DNA of 64,000 nucleotides from Nannochloropsis salina CCMP1776 (GCA_004565275.1 SDOX01000095.1:129417-193416); one strand, 5' to 3'; counted from the stretch's first letter, positions 8,890 through 20,841 are shown. A program made the numbers and translations. Notes: generated from the letters alone by a model not told the origin.

Positions 8890-11657
8890 ATGCTGCTGCT
8901 CGGCCTTGCCTGCGCATTGGGATTCACACATCCTTTACACGCTTTCGCCCCGCGGTCAAACTTGCCTCCCTGTTCCTTTTCCTGCTCTCACGTCGCGTCC
9001 AGAGCAGGACGGCCGCCAGCACATGCCGCCACTTCCTTGCGCTCTCCGTCCTCCTCCGCAACGAGAATTTTCTCCGCCCTGGTCCGAGAGGGCGAAGGCG
9101 AAGACGAGGACAAAGAAGAGGATTGGGCAATGCTAGAATTCAAGGACATGCTCTCGGGCGGCAAAAGGAAAGCGGAGCCGCGGGCGCCGAAGCTCCCTCC
9201 TCGAGGCCCCAGCCCCGTTCAGCTTCAGCCGGAAAGCCCCGTGGAGATATGGCACCAGGGACACTTGGCCTTCGGGAACTACGAGGGACGCCTTAAAAAG
9301 GCTTCGATCAACGTGCGGCTGGAGCACGGGGAGAGGGTGGCCGTGGACGCAGGGCAGCTCACGGGGATATGGGCCGCACCCGTCACGAGCGAGCAGGAGC
9401 AGACGCCTGCGTCCTGGGCGTTGGAGGAGCAGGAGGGCGGTCCAGCGACGCCGGAGGCGTGGGCGGTGGTGCGGCTGCGGGCAGGGAGGGCGATGAAGAG
9501 CCTGAGCCCGCGGGCCCTCTCATTGGAGCGCTTCTGGTCGCTGGCCATGCACCGGTGGCGGCGGGACAAGGCCCCGGTCGACTCCCACCACCTGGCGGCC
9601 TTCCTATTCCACCGGCCCGAGTACGAGGCCGCGCTCAAGGAGGAGCAGCAGGAGCGCACGCGGGAGTCGGAGAACCTAGACGGGTCGGGGAAAGCTGCCT
9701 TCACACTGCGGCTGCCGAACGTCAGCCCCGCTCAGCGGTATGCAGCCGCTGTGCTCCTGGCGGCGGAGACCTTCCGATTCAAACGCAGCGTGCCTGGGCT
9801 TTTGAGCCCGGGATCTGAGGCGGCAGGATCGAAGGAGGGAGAAGAGAGCGCGCCGGGGTTGGTGGTGGAGGGGGAGGGGTTCCGGCCCATGGAGCAGTCA
9901 GTCGTGCACTCGAGGGAGGTGCTGGCCTTCGTGCAGGCGGTGCGTCATCATGAGGAGAGGCGGGCCTTGCTCCGGTCGGACAAGCTGCTGGAAGACACTA
10001 CGGAGGAAGGGGAGGAGGAGGAGGGAGGGGGGGGGGGACGGGGCAGGGGGGAGGAGGCTGGGAGGAGCAGCCGGGTAGCCGGGCGGGCTCGGCCCAGTGG
10101 GACGCCTCGCAGTGGCGACTACTGCACCATCTGGAGGTGTTCAGCCTGGGGGCGGGAGTGGAAGGGCTGTCGAGCACCTCCCAGCAGGTCCTGAAGGCAC
10201 TTGGAGAGCCGGCCACGCCTGAAGGGGCCAAGCGGGTGCTCCTGCGGGCAGGGTATTGGACCGAGAGGCGGGGCGCGGGGCCGGGGCGGGAGGAAAATGT
10301 GGCAGCGGAGACGGCGGCGGCCCAGCGGATGGCCGCACCCTGGCCGGAGGATATCTTGGAGCTGGCGAAGGAGGCGTTGGCCAAGACGGAGAGGCGACGG
10401 GCGGCCCTGGCCAAGGTCCAGCGCCCGAACCGGCCGGGGCGGAGGGGCCCGCACGGCCGCCACGACTACCGGGCCTCAGGCCTGGGAGCCTACGCCTTGG
10501 ACCCGCCGGGGTCAGAATTCGCAGATGACGCCCTGGGTTTCGATCCCGAGACGGGGGAGGTGCTCATCCACATCGCGGACGTGCAGGCGTTGGTGGAGGG
10601 GACCCCGGAGCTGGAGGCCCTGGCGCGGCAACGTGGGGAGGCGATCTACCTGCCTGACGGGCCGTTGCACTTGCTGCCCCCGCCCGCCCTCCAGGCAGCC
10701 TCCCTCAGCGACCGGGAGGTGAACGAGTGTGTGACGGCGGCCGTGACGCTGGGCCCGGACGGCAGCGTCCTGAACGCCCGCTTGCTCCTGAGCCTGGTGC
10801 CCCCCATCACCCGCATCCGATACGACGAGGCCAACGAGCTGCTCTCCGCGTCCAGCCTCGAGGACCTGCCTACCTACCGGCGTCAGGCCGCGCAGGACCT
10901 GAACGTGTTGCTGCGAGCCTCCCAGGCCCGACGTGCATTGACGAAACGGAGCTTCTCGGAGGGGAAACGCGTCTCGCGAGTGCGGCGGAACACCGAGGGG
11001 GAACTGGAGGCCATCGGCTTCCAGCGCACGCCTGCGCACCTGATGGTGGACGAGTTCCTGGCCCTATACTCGGAGGCGGGCCGCCGATTCCTCAAGGCCC
11101 ACGCGGTCACCCTCCCCCTGGCCCCGGGCTCGGTCTCGGGCGGCCTGGACGCGGCGCGCTTCGGCACCGGGCCCCTCCGGCGTTACACGGATGTGCTGGC
11201 GCAGCAGCAGATGGTCTCCGTCTTGAAAGGCCGTCCCCCCTTGTCCAAGTCGGAAGTGATCCGGCGCATGACTCAGGTGAACTGGCAGAGCAAGGCCTCC
11301 CAGAAGCTCCGCTCCGCCTCCAGGGGCAAGGTCCTCCTCGAGTCCTTCGCCACCTACTGCGCCGCCAAAGCCAAGGCGGCCGGCCAGGCCTACGCAGTGG
11401 TCCGAGCCACAGCCACGGGGACGGGCACGGAGGTGATGCTGCCCGACGCGGGCTTGCGTTCCTACGTGCGCCTGCCCGGGGGGTGGAAGAAGAAGGGGAA
11501 GGATGGGGCCGGTTCCCGGCGGCTGTTTGATTTGGAGGCGGGAATGGAGTTCGAGGTGCATGTATTGCGGGTGGACCCGGCCAGAGGGAGCATCGAGCTG
11601 GAGTTTGCCCGTGAGGAGGACGCGGTCGGGATGCCGATTCAGGAGGAGGAGGAATGA
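8890..11657 (+). CDS. plastid RNase II/R-family 3'-5' exoribonuclease (frame change at a G run)
   Basis: From ATG 8890 the protein starts MLLLGLACALGFTHPLHAFA, a signal peptide ending in an A-F-A-P cleavage motif typical of bipartite plastid import in algae with secondary plastids. A long N-terminal part follows, then the RNB domain. The catalytic segment LDPPGSEFADDALGFD lies near 10497-10544, HIADV at about 10570, and the late RNB motif TGPLRRYTD at about 11170. A C-terminal S1-like stretch closes the protein. RNB enzymes degrade and trim RNA from the 3' end. The frame that encodes the first 380 residues gives way to another frame at an 11-G run (10027-10037). Both sides are clearly coding, with WDASQWRLLHHLEVF just after the change, so a homopolymer length error is likely. 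The total length would be about 920 residues. Compared with E. coli RNase II, one acidic active-site residue is replaced by Phe. Confidence 0.85.
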
Positions 11658-12045
11658 GGCGAGGAGCGCAAGGAGGAAGAGGGCGTGAGAAAGAGTTTTT
11701 GGCGCGAAAGTACACGTACGGCCCGAACGACATGATATAAATCTGCGTTGTTTTAAAAGAACACGAGTCTTATAAGCTCTGCACGATGGGCATCCCTGTC
11801 AAAGTTTATTCAATTATCATGTTTGCTGTCATCTACCGATCTATGTGAGTTTTCCTCGCCTCCCTTGGACCCACGCCTTCGCCACCACTTCCTCTCGACG
11901 GATTGGCCCACACTCTCCTATTTCTATGCCCAAGAACACCCAACTGTCCAGACAGCGGGTGCAGGTGTTTGGCTTTACCGGGCTTGAAGTGCGTTCTTCT
12001 CTCCGTATGACCGCCTTTCGTGTAAAGTGATTTTCACGTGCGAGT
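11658..12045. other. convergent spacer with an E2F-like palindrome
   Basis: The 3' ends of the RNase gene (plus) and the translocase gene (minus) face each other here. The only notable element is TTTTTGGCGCGAAAG at 11696-11710, a full E2F-type consensus in an unexpected 3' location. Otherwise I see nothing. Confidence 0.5.
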
Positions 12046-14400
12046 CTACGGCGCAGGAAAGGAGGAGGAATCCTGGGATGGGGCAGTGCCAGGACCTGAG
12101 GAGTGAAAAGGGGGGGGCGAGGGATCCGTCGACCCTGGTAGAGACATGTCTCGCTCAGCTCCCTGCGAGGCTACACTCTGCATAACTTCAGTACTGGGAA
12201 TTGCGATCGCCTCCCCTTCACCCTCCAACGGCCCACAGCGACCCTTGCCCTCCTCCCCGTCTTCGCCTTCCTCCCCTTCCTTGCTCCCTTCCTCCCTCCC
12301 CTCTATTGGCGGTGGGGCAATGTGCGGGTTCAGGCCACCGTCTAAGAACGCCGAGGGTGCCGACGACGAGGGTGGTACCTCGGCAGGCACCTCCTGAGGG
12401 ACCTCCTGAGCGGCCGCGACAGGCGTAGCCCCCGACCCAGACCCGTCGGTGGAGGCGCCACTGCTGCCGCTGCCCGCGCCGCCCTTCCCACCACCACTGT
12501 CCGTGCTGCCGCTCGCCAAGCCGCTGCCTGCCCCGTATTTGCGCGGTCGCTCCGTGAGCTCTTGGAAGAGCCCAGCCAGATTGTTGGCGGAGAAGATCCA
12601 GGAGAAGATGACCGCGTAGAACATCCCGCCCACCACGTAGGAGGCCCGGAGGGCGGAGCCGAACACCATCACGCAGGCCTGAAGGAGGAGCGCCCCCAAG
12701 GATTTCCCGACGCGGGAGCCGAGCACGTCGATGGCTGCCTTGCCCTTGCTCTTGGACTCCTCGTCCAGGGGGATGTAGGCCATCTGGGTGGTGGGGTCGA
12801 AGAGCGCGTATTTGGTGGCTTTCGAGAGGACGCTCATCAGCGCCCCCGTCCCTACGGCCAAGAGGGCCGTGCGCTTGGAGCTGGCCCCGAAGCCCTTGAG
12901 GAAGATGGCGGCGAAGAAAGGGACGGCCAGCGCGGCCATCATCACGGGGGTGGCCAGGGCGCCGATGCGCCAGCCGAGGTGCTTGACGATGTTACTGCCG
13001 AAGAAGATGACCACGAAGGTGGTGGCGCCCACGGTGGAGGAGTAAAAGCCCATGAAGCGCTGGTAGGCGAGCTTGTCCGGGAAGTAGTCCTTGACCATTG
13101 ATTTCCAGAGGATGTCGGTGAAGTTGATGGCGAGGCCGAAGCCCAGGACGAGCACGGCCATGTACCGCAGGTACTGGGAGCCCAGAAGGAAGGAGGCGCT
13201 CTCCTGGAGGGATAGCTGGGGCCGAGGCCGGCTCTGCTGCAAATTCTTGACCATGTGGGACGTGAGGAGTCCGTCGCTGGCCTCCTTCTGGATAAGGCGG
13301 GAGCAGTAGTGGTACAGGACCATGATGCCCACCCCGCACAGGGTGGTCAGGCCCGTCAGGATCCGGAGGCTCCCCCCGAAGTCCCCGCCGTCCGCCACGC
13401 GGGCCACGCACTGACCGGCGATGATGGGGGCGACGGAGGAAAGCTGGCCGAAGAGCGGGTAAAAGCGCTTGGCCTCGTCCACCGTGATCACGTCGTTGGC
13501 GAACTGCCAGAAGAGGAGTCCGATCGAGACCGAGGAGTAGATCTCCGAGACGATGTAGTAGAGGGCAAAGGTCCAGTTGTTATAAAGACCCAGCAGGTAG
13601 CTCAGACCCTGGAAGGACGTGGCGGTAGCGGTGGGATGGAGCTGGTGCCGGCGAGGGTAGATGACCAGGTCGAAGAGGAGGTAGAAGAGGAAGAAGGGCG
13701 CCACCAAGGCGTAGTAGAGTGCGTCCTTGCTCAGCGCGTTGGACATTTTGGAGTAGGCCACAGTAAAAGCGGCTGCTGCCGGCAAAACCCCGTAGACCTT
13801 CAGGAAGGCAATGGACTCTGCGCCGCAACTGGTGACTATGAGCGTGTCCTTCACGTCTCGGGTGATGGTGAGCACAAAAACTATTAAAAACTTGATCATA
13901 CCCATGGAAAAGAACTTCCGGACCTCTCGTCCGTAAATGGGGAAGATAGCATCCCGCAAGAGACGGGCTTTGCTTCGTCCTGGTCGTGATGGGTAGTCGG
14001 TGAGGAGGGCAGGGGTAGGGGCCTCGGCGACCGCCTCTGTCTCGAGGGTTGATACAGGAGGCAATGGCGCAGGACTGGAAGTAAACACGGGCTCGTGGAC
14101 CGACTTGGGTACGGACGAAGTATTCGTCGCGCCGCCCTGTTTATACGCGAGGTGCATGATATGAGATTCATACAGGATGCGGCAACCTGATGTAGAGCTG
14201 TCCTGTCTTACCTTACGATAAAGCCAGGAAAGGTGTGGACGTGGTGGCCGTCTCCGCAACAGGTCTTGTACGTGTGCTTGTGATACGACAGAGAACGCCA
14301 AGACAAAAATAAAGCCCCTATACAGCCGCCATTGGCGTGGCGGTCTACGGCGCTGCCTTCCAGCGCTGGCATGCCGCATGCCGTGTAAAAGCCAGCTCAT
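12046..14400 (-). CDS. plastid-type ATP/ADP translocase (NTT/Tlc family)
   Basis: A 784-residue membrane protein of the NTT/Tlc nucleotide transporter family. The family exchanges ATP, ADP or other nucleotides across the plastid envelope in algae and plants, and is also found in intracellular bacteria. Family marks are TRDVKDTLIVTSCGAESIAF after the first core helix, roughly a dozen hydrophobic helices between about residues 165 and 630, and DPTTQMAYIPLDEE in the second half, matching the conserved region of plant NTTs. The N terminus has a hydrophobic stretch (RGFIFVLAFSVVSQA) that could act as a signal peptide, followed by about 110 poorly conserved residues. The C terminus adds about 150 residues rich in Gly, Ser and Glu that are absent from bacterial members. 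A possible 75-base in-frame intron with GT-AG ends lies near 14139-14213. If it is spliced, the protein is 25 residues shorter. Confidence 0.92.
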   Translation of the reverse strand: MSWLLHGMRHASAGRQRRRPPRQWRLYRGFIFVLAFSVVSQAHVQDLLRRRPPRPHLSWLYRKVRQDSSTSGCRILYESHIMHLAYKQGGATNTSSVPKSVHEPVFTSSPAPLPPVSTLETEAVAEAPTPALLTDYPSRPGRSKARLLRDAIFPIYGREVRKFFSMGMIKFLIVFVLTITRDVKDTLIVTSCGAESIAFLKVYGVLPAAAAFTVAYSKMSNALSKDALYYALVAPFFLFYLLFDLVIYPRRHQLHPTATATSFQGLSYLLGLYNNWTFALYYIVSEIYSSVSIGLLFWQFANDVITVDEAKRFYPLFGQLSSVAPIIAGQCVARVADGGDFGGSLRILTGLTTLCGVGIMVLYHYCSRLIQKEASDGLLTSHMVKNLQQSRPRPQLSLQESASFLLGSQYLRYMAVLVLGFGLAINFTDILWKSMVKDYFPDKLAYQRFMGFYSSTVGATTFVVIFFGSNIVKHLGWRIGALATPVMMAALAVPFFAAIFLKGFGASSKRTALLAVGTGALMSVLSKATKYALFDPTTQMAYIPLDEESKSKGKAAIDVLGSRVGKSLGALLLQACVMVFGSALRASYVVGGMFYAVIFSWIFSANNLAGLFQELTERPRKYGAGSGLASGSTDSGGGKGGAGSGSSGASTDGSGSGATPVAAAQEVPQEVPAEVPPSSSAPSAFLDGGLNPHIAPPPIEGREEGSKEGEEGEDGEEGKGRCGPLEGEGEAIAIPSTEVMQSVASQGAERDMSLPGSTDPSPPPFHSSGPGTAPSQDSSSFPAP

Positions 14401-15023
14401 TCTGTCCCCTCGGCTGAATGACTACACGACCCAGGCCTCCAACTCCCTGTTAATAACGGGTGAAAGTGATGTGAGATGATTTCCGCTCATCGAACCGTGA
14501 TTTAGTCGCGGGAATCGGTGAGATTGAAGGTAGTATGGGGCTGCCGACGGCGAGGGCGTGGACGAGATGGCGAAGGCGTCTCTTGAGACCCGCAGGAGGT
14601 TGCCATGTCCACGCTGCGCAAATCACTGCCCTGGCAGCAACTACGCATGCGGGTGTGTCTGCGTTTATAGGATGTGTGACAATATCTGCACCTTACTGCA
14701 ATTTTAAAGTGAGTATTTGGAAGGGCATGGGACATGACATGGGCCCTGAACGCGTTCAGGCAACGAAAAACCAATTATGGACAAGAGTTGTACAAGAAAA
14801 CGCAAGTGGAGGAAACCGTTATTCTTGTTCTTTCTGAAGTGAACTCCCATAGTCAACTCTGCGCGTTTGCAAGCTCACCCGCCCCTCTCATTCAGAGAGA
14901 CCAGTCCCACGGCAAGCCCCCACTTTTGAACATTTTATTCTTAGACTCCAACCGGTCGAATGAGGGTTGATGATCAACTCTCTTTCCTCCAGTCACATTG
15001 AAGACCCACGAACGTCTCAACTC
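14401..15023. other. spacer between two minus-strand genes
   Basis: This should contain the promoter of the translocase gene and the 3' region of the S23 gene. The short plus-strand frames here show no domain. I see nothing else. Confidence 0.45.
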
Positions 15024-15979
<956 letters not shown>

Positions 15980-17836
15980 GTTTGTGGATTAACTCTATAT
16001 TGTGCATCGAATAGAGGGGGAAAAGGTTTTATTCTTTGAATACATTAATTGAAAAATAGTTCACACAAACAGGATGGCACAAAGGGAAGAGAGAAAGTAT
16101 TGGTCAGGATGGAGCCTCCCCGCTACACAGCATCCCTCGATCCAAGGTAGCCATGGTCCGGTGGAGCATGAAATGCCTCATGCGCCTCCAAAACAAAGAG
16201 CGGTGAAAGTCCTTGCAAGGTGGGGTAAAACAAATCTTGGACCGCATTTGAGACTTATGCAGGTCTGGATGGACTGGAACCGCGAGAGCCTTCCATTCCT
16301 GACCGTGCCAAAACGTTCGAGCCGCTCAACACATGTGTGTGTCTTTGTCTTCCTTTCTACCTCACAAATTATTTCACTAACGGTCAAAGGTCTGCAAAAA
16401 ATTGAGCCTTCAAAATTGTCTCATTCTTTTAATAGTCCAATGAAGGGAATGTGGCTTAATGTCGACTGCGCAATTCGGTACTAGACCAGCACAACTATCA
16501 GCAGCGGAGGTCGTTGCTCGGTTTTCGTTGTCTTGATTCAGAACTTTGATTGCTTTTCATCGCTTATCGAGCAATTAAATAGACGACGAGTCATCTTTTA
16601 TCATTAAATGAGTGATACGACTGTTGTGGACGTAAAAGATAGATATCACGGCGCAAAAATGTCAACTTAGGCACTTGGATTGTAGCTGTAGCATGGGCCG
16701 TTCTCAAGAAATTATCAGGGAAAACGATTGTACTGACAAGATTGTACAAGAAGAGTTTTTCGAGCATGTTGATTTGCAGAAATCAGTCAAAATTATTGAA
16801 TGCAGGCGCGAGTGGCCTGTTTAGCGCATTCAAAAAAGTGAATCCACCTTTATTGAAACAGAAATGCTGGTTTCAAGCCGGAAGCTTCGGGGCATATCGT
16901 ATGAATTTCCAGATGACAGTCATGGATTGGCTTACAGTGCAATAAACGTTGACATGGATATTGCGTATTACACGGTGCAGACAGCAACGGGCCCAGCAAT
17001 AAAGAGAAAGCGTCAAACAAGGGAGCCCTCTTCATGCAAAACCTAAAGCCTTGAGTCTCTTTCCGGGTTCTGAGAATATACAACCATGCTGTGCTTAGAT
17101 GACACACTCGGAGAAGTGCATGTGTATGCACATGACATAGTCAGGAAGACCTACGTAGATAGCTTTGTATCACCACCCAGGGCAAGCGAGAGGTAGGTGC
17201 AGGAAACTCACATATATGACAAGACGCTCGGCAAATTTCTGTTTTAAAAGCCTTATGCGAAGACAAGTCTTCGCAATGATGCCACCCTCGCAGTTGAAGC
17301 GCCTCAGGGCCGGAGCGCGGCCGAGAGCAGAGGAGTTTTACTTGACCAAGTGCCCTACATTAAACTACGGGGGTATAGTGGGGCACATATGAAACTTTTG
17401 CGCGCCTTAATCATAATTGTGCTTACTTTGGGATCAAGATACGCGCAAATAGTCTGAAGTGACACGACAATATTACGACTTTCCTCCCACTTCGTGCCTC
17501 GTGTCAGTGTGCGGGAACGTACGACTTATCAAAAGTGAAATGAAGGCAATCAAACAAAGTGTACAGTGGTGCTTCCATGAGTGATCCCAGAGGCATATAT
17601 ATTTGTCAAAGCTTCGCATCGGTCGTGCGCTGAATCAATGCTATTTACGTGGGAGGTGAGGCTGAGATACATACGCGCCTTCCTTCATGCGCGAAACAAA
17701 CTCGCTTCTTCTTTTGAAGGCTTTATTCGTCAGCTTTAAATTTTGCCATTTCTTGAAATACAAGCATTCTTTACATACAGTTGTTATTTCATCGAGTTTG
17801 ATGGGGGGAAAATCAACATCCCCGACATTCAATAAA
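15980..17836. other. AT-rich spacer
   Basis: About 1.85 kb lies between the S23 promoter and the 3' side of the MFS gene, both on the minus strand. I searched it for the missing C-terminal exons of the transporter and found no GC-rich or clearly membrane-coding segment. The best hydrophobic minus-strand fragment, near 17000-17040, is too short to support. Frames of 60-136 codons elsewhere look like chance. Confidence 0.45.
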
Positions 17837-18424
17837 TTATACTTCCCCTTCAAGCACAGCCCGTGGAACACCTCTGAGGGCTAGGAATCCTACCGAGTAC
17901 CCACAAGTGAGAAACAAGAAAGTCAAGACCGGGAGTCTCACCTCCTGCGCCGCGTTTGCCACTAAGCCTAAGACGACCGGCGAGGCTGCTTTGCTGTATC
18001 TGAAGGCTACCTTTCGCTCCTGCCCTGTGGCCAAATCTCCAATAGCGGCGGTCGCCACAGTCTCCGTTGGATTCAGCAAGCCCGCCAAGAAACGAAACGT
18101 AAAGGTAAGCCAGAATCTCTGACAGAGTCCCCCTCCCAACGTAAGGCTGCCAGCGGCCAGCAGTCCCCCCGCCATTAACAAACGTCGCCCTATGCTGTAC
18201 GAAAGCCAGCCGAAGAAAGGTGATGACAGGGCCCGGGCGAAGGCCATGGAGCCCACCAAAATGCCAGAGTAGAGTCCGATGTTATCCATTTGAAATGTAT
18301 GCAGTACCCATTCTTGGGCATAGGGTGCCACCACGTTGGAAGTGACAGCGTCCGCTACAATGGCCAGGTAGACGCACAGAAGTTCCCGATACCTCGCCGT
18401 GCCTTTATGCTCGGCCACGGCCAT
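17837..18424 (-). CDS. MFS-type transporter, N-terminal half only
   Basis: The product begins MAVAEHKGTARYRELL and has up to six hydrophobic helices in 195 residues. These include YLAIVADAVTSNVVAPYAQE as helix 1 and the loop GWLSYSIGRRLLMAGG after helix 2, which matches the G-x3-D/S-x2-GRR loop of the major facilitator superfamily. A full MFS protein has 12 helices and about 400-500 residues, so this is half length. A strong donor (GTGAGA) follows residues VANAAQE. If it is used with the acceptor just after, the product ends after five helices. If not, a sixth helix follows and then a stop. No second half is visible downstream. It may be a truncated gene, an unusual half transporter, or a gene with a distant exon. 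The substrate is unknown. Confidence 0.6.
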   Translation of the reverse strand: MAVAEHKGTARYRELLCVYLAIVADAVTSNVVAPYAQEWVLHTFQMDNIGLYSGILVGSMAFARALSSPFFGWLSYSIGRRLLMAGGLLAAGSLTLGGGLCQRFWLTFTFRFLAGLLNPTETVATAAIGDLATGQERKVAFRYSKAASPVVLGLVANAAQEVRLPVLTFLFLTCGYSVGFLALRGVPRAVLEGEV

Positions 18425-19079
18425 AGCAGGCGACAGATCAGTATGTGGTTCCCTGATAAAATCAATGCGTCTCCCTTGTATTTACTAGCAGCGGAGTTGA
18501 AGTCCAAACTTGTCATCGAAAGCGGCAATAACAAAGGTTTTGTGGAAGTGGTGGGTACAGGTCCTTGGTAGGTATCAGACATACCCCTTTCGTCATTTTC
18601 TTGTTCTACTCTCCGCTCAGGGCCTTCGCTGCTGCTAGTGCCTTGCCCGGACCCCTTGTTTTCATCGTTTGGCTGATAAATACGATAGTGGTAGTGTGTG
18701 TTGAGAAGGGAGACTAGTGAACCGCACATTTTGGGCAGTAGCAGCTTCCCTTACCGACATAATCTTTGAAATGTCCGCCGCTGTGAAAAAAAAACAACGC
18801 TTCAAGTACGCATCTCGTTTCAAACCATTTCGACTTAAGCGGCTCCTTCAGGGCACATTCAGAGGACCTGTCCATGCTGCGTGACTACTCCAGGTTGCCA
18901 CGGATCGTTCACGGATCGGATCGTGCGGTCTCTGTCTGGCCCATTGCAACACTTTCTCCTCTGAGTCCCCCACGCCTCCCTAGGTCGGGCCGCAAAGTAG
19001 CTCTGAAAGACGGCACAAGATGATTGAAACATTTCGCAATGCTTTATGAGCTCAAGTCTCTTCACCAAATTAGGTGGCA
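18425..19079. other. divergent spacer between MFS and GH5 genes
   Basis: A minus-strand frame of 124 codons at 18355-18729 could be an upstream exon or leader of the MFS gene, but I found no splice pair that restores its frame. A splice-acceptor-like sequence at 19067-19073 suggests the GH5 gene could also have an upstream exon. Both are unproven. Confidence 0.4.
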
Positions 19080-20841
19080 ATGTCCTTGGATAATGCGACG
19101 GGCCTGACGGCGCTCAAGGGGCCATTAACCTGGACATCGGAGCGGAGGATGGTTTTGGTCAACAATCGACAATTCCGGATTAAGGGCATCAACTGGTTCG
19201 GGTTTGGTAAGTGCACAGAAGTTTGGAGGGGAAAAAATAATACAGGGGATAAAACACCTTAGAATGTGTCTGTGGCATGTTTAGCCGAGCATGCATCGGA
19301 GGGCACACATGTATTTCCATCCCATCGTAGGATCCCCACGCGAATTTTCTTCGTTGAACTTGCTCCTGCACATGCGTGCCGTACTGCCTCACGTAATGTG
19401 GTCAAAAATCTGTTTGCGGGAGCTCAAGGGACTCGTCTCTTATTCCGATCTTGCTCGCAGAAACACCCGACAACTGTGTTCATGGACTCTGGGGGGGTCT
19501 CTCCAAGACCTTGACGGACTATCTAGACCTTCTGGCATTTCACAGCTTCAATGCGATACGCCTCCCATTCTCTGTGAAACTTGCCCTTGCTCTGGACACA
19601 ACTTATCCCGAGCCCGGTTTTGTCCAAGCCGACGCCTCTCTTAGCAGCCTCACTTCCGGGCAAATTATGGAGAAACTGGTGGAAGAGGCTGGGAAGCGCG
19701 GGATGATGGTGATGCTAGATCAACACCGGCTCGACCCCGATCGCGGCATCTCCGACCTCTGGTACGACGAGGGCTACGAGGAGCCGGTGATCCTGCGGAG
19801 CTGGGACATTATGTTGGCACGCTTCAAGACGCACTGGAACGTATTCGCCCTCGACTTGAAGAACGAGCCGCACGGCCCCTGCTCTTGGGGCTCGGGCGAG
19901 GCCCTCACGGACTGGAAGGCGGCGAGCGAGAGAATCATCCGGCACATCGCTGCGGCCCACCCCGACTTCCGCGGGCTCTTCTTCGTCAGCGGCATCTGGG
20001 GCGGGGGCGGGCACTGGTGGGGAGGGAACTTTCGGCGAGTCCGCGAACATCCGGTGGACGTGGGGTCCACCGGCTTGAATAGACGCGTTGTCTACACGCC
20101 GCACGTGTACGGCCCCGACGTCTTTCCTCAGTCCTACTTCTCCTCGTGGTCCTTCCCGGACAACCTACCCGCGGTCTGGGACCTGCACTGGGGTTTCCTG
20201 AGTGGCGTGTTGGAGACGGCGGTGGTGGTGAGCGAGTGGGGAGGCTTCTGTCGGGGCAAGGACGCGAAGTGGCAGGAGCGCATAGCCCGGTATCTCAGAG
20301 AGAAGGGTATGGCGGACAATTTCTACTGGTGGTAAGTGAGGGGAGAGGGCGCGAAGAGGGGGCTAACGTGCAGGCAAGATCGTGGGGGGAATGCCGAATG
20401 CGGTAGCCCCTGAGATTAGAAGACTCTTATTACTTGTACATGGCAAGCTACACTCAGCCGCGAGGAAGAGGAGTGTGCTTTTAATGCCTCCTGTCCCGTC
20501 GCAAGTCCCTCTTAGTCTCCGCATTCTCTCTCGTCCGTTTCGTACTCAGCCTCAACCCCAACAGTGGCGACACCGGCGGCATCCTCCTCGATGATTGGAG
20601 CACGATGCATGAGCAGAAGCTCAAGCTTCTCCGGGATGTGCAGCCGGAACCTTCCCGGTTGCTTCCCTTGGGCACGCGGAAGGCGCCAGAGAGGGGCGCC
20701 GGGGCGAGTGGAAGGAGCGAGGCAGCGGACTACCGGTACGAACTGGGAGTCCCGACTCCGGCCTTCTCCCTCAAGACATCCCCGGCCTCACAGACCTCTG
20801 GCTGCTGCGGGTGTTTTGGGCAAGAAGCACGGCGGCGCTAG
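19080..20841 (+). CDS. glycoside hydrolase family 5 (endoglucanase-like), three exons
   Basis: Exons 19080-19206, 19461-20331 and 20550-20841 join in phase to give 429 residues. The N-terminal strand GINWFGFETPDNCVHGLWGG is split by intron 1 between GF and E. The acid/base glutamate is in DLKNEPHG and the nucleophile glutamate is in VVSEWGGFCRGKD. The conserved His-x-Tyr loop (TPHVYGPDVFPQSYF) lies between them. FYWCLNPNSGDTGGIL spans intron 2 and is typical of the bacterial-like endoglucanase branch of GH5. The enzyme would cleave beta-1,4-glucan or a related glycan, in wall remodelling or digestion. I see no signal peptide in the chosen model, so an upstream exon may be missing, since splice-acceptor-like bases lie just before the ATG. 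The tail ends in a Cys-rich segment. Confidence 0.9.

Noticed and set aside
12562-13887. Long plus-strand frames opposite the ATP/ADP translocase
   Set aside because: They are reverse complements of its transmembrane codons and have no independent support.
16850-17131. Hydrophobic minus-strand fragment considered as a missing MFS exon
   Set aside because: Only about 15 residues are hydrophobic, there is no MFS motif, and no splice pair links it to the transporter frame.
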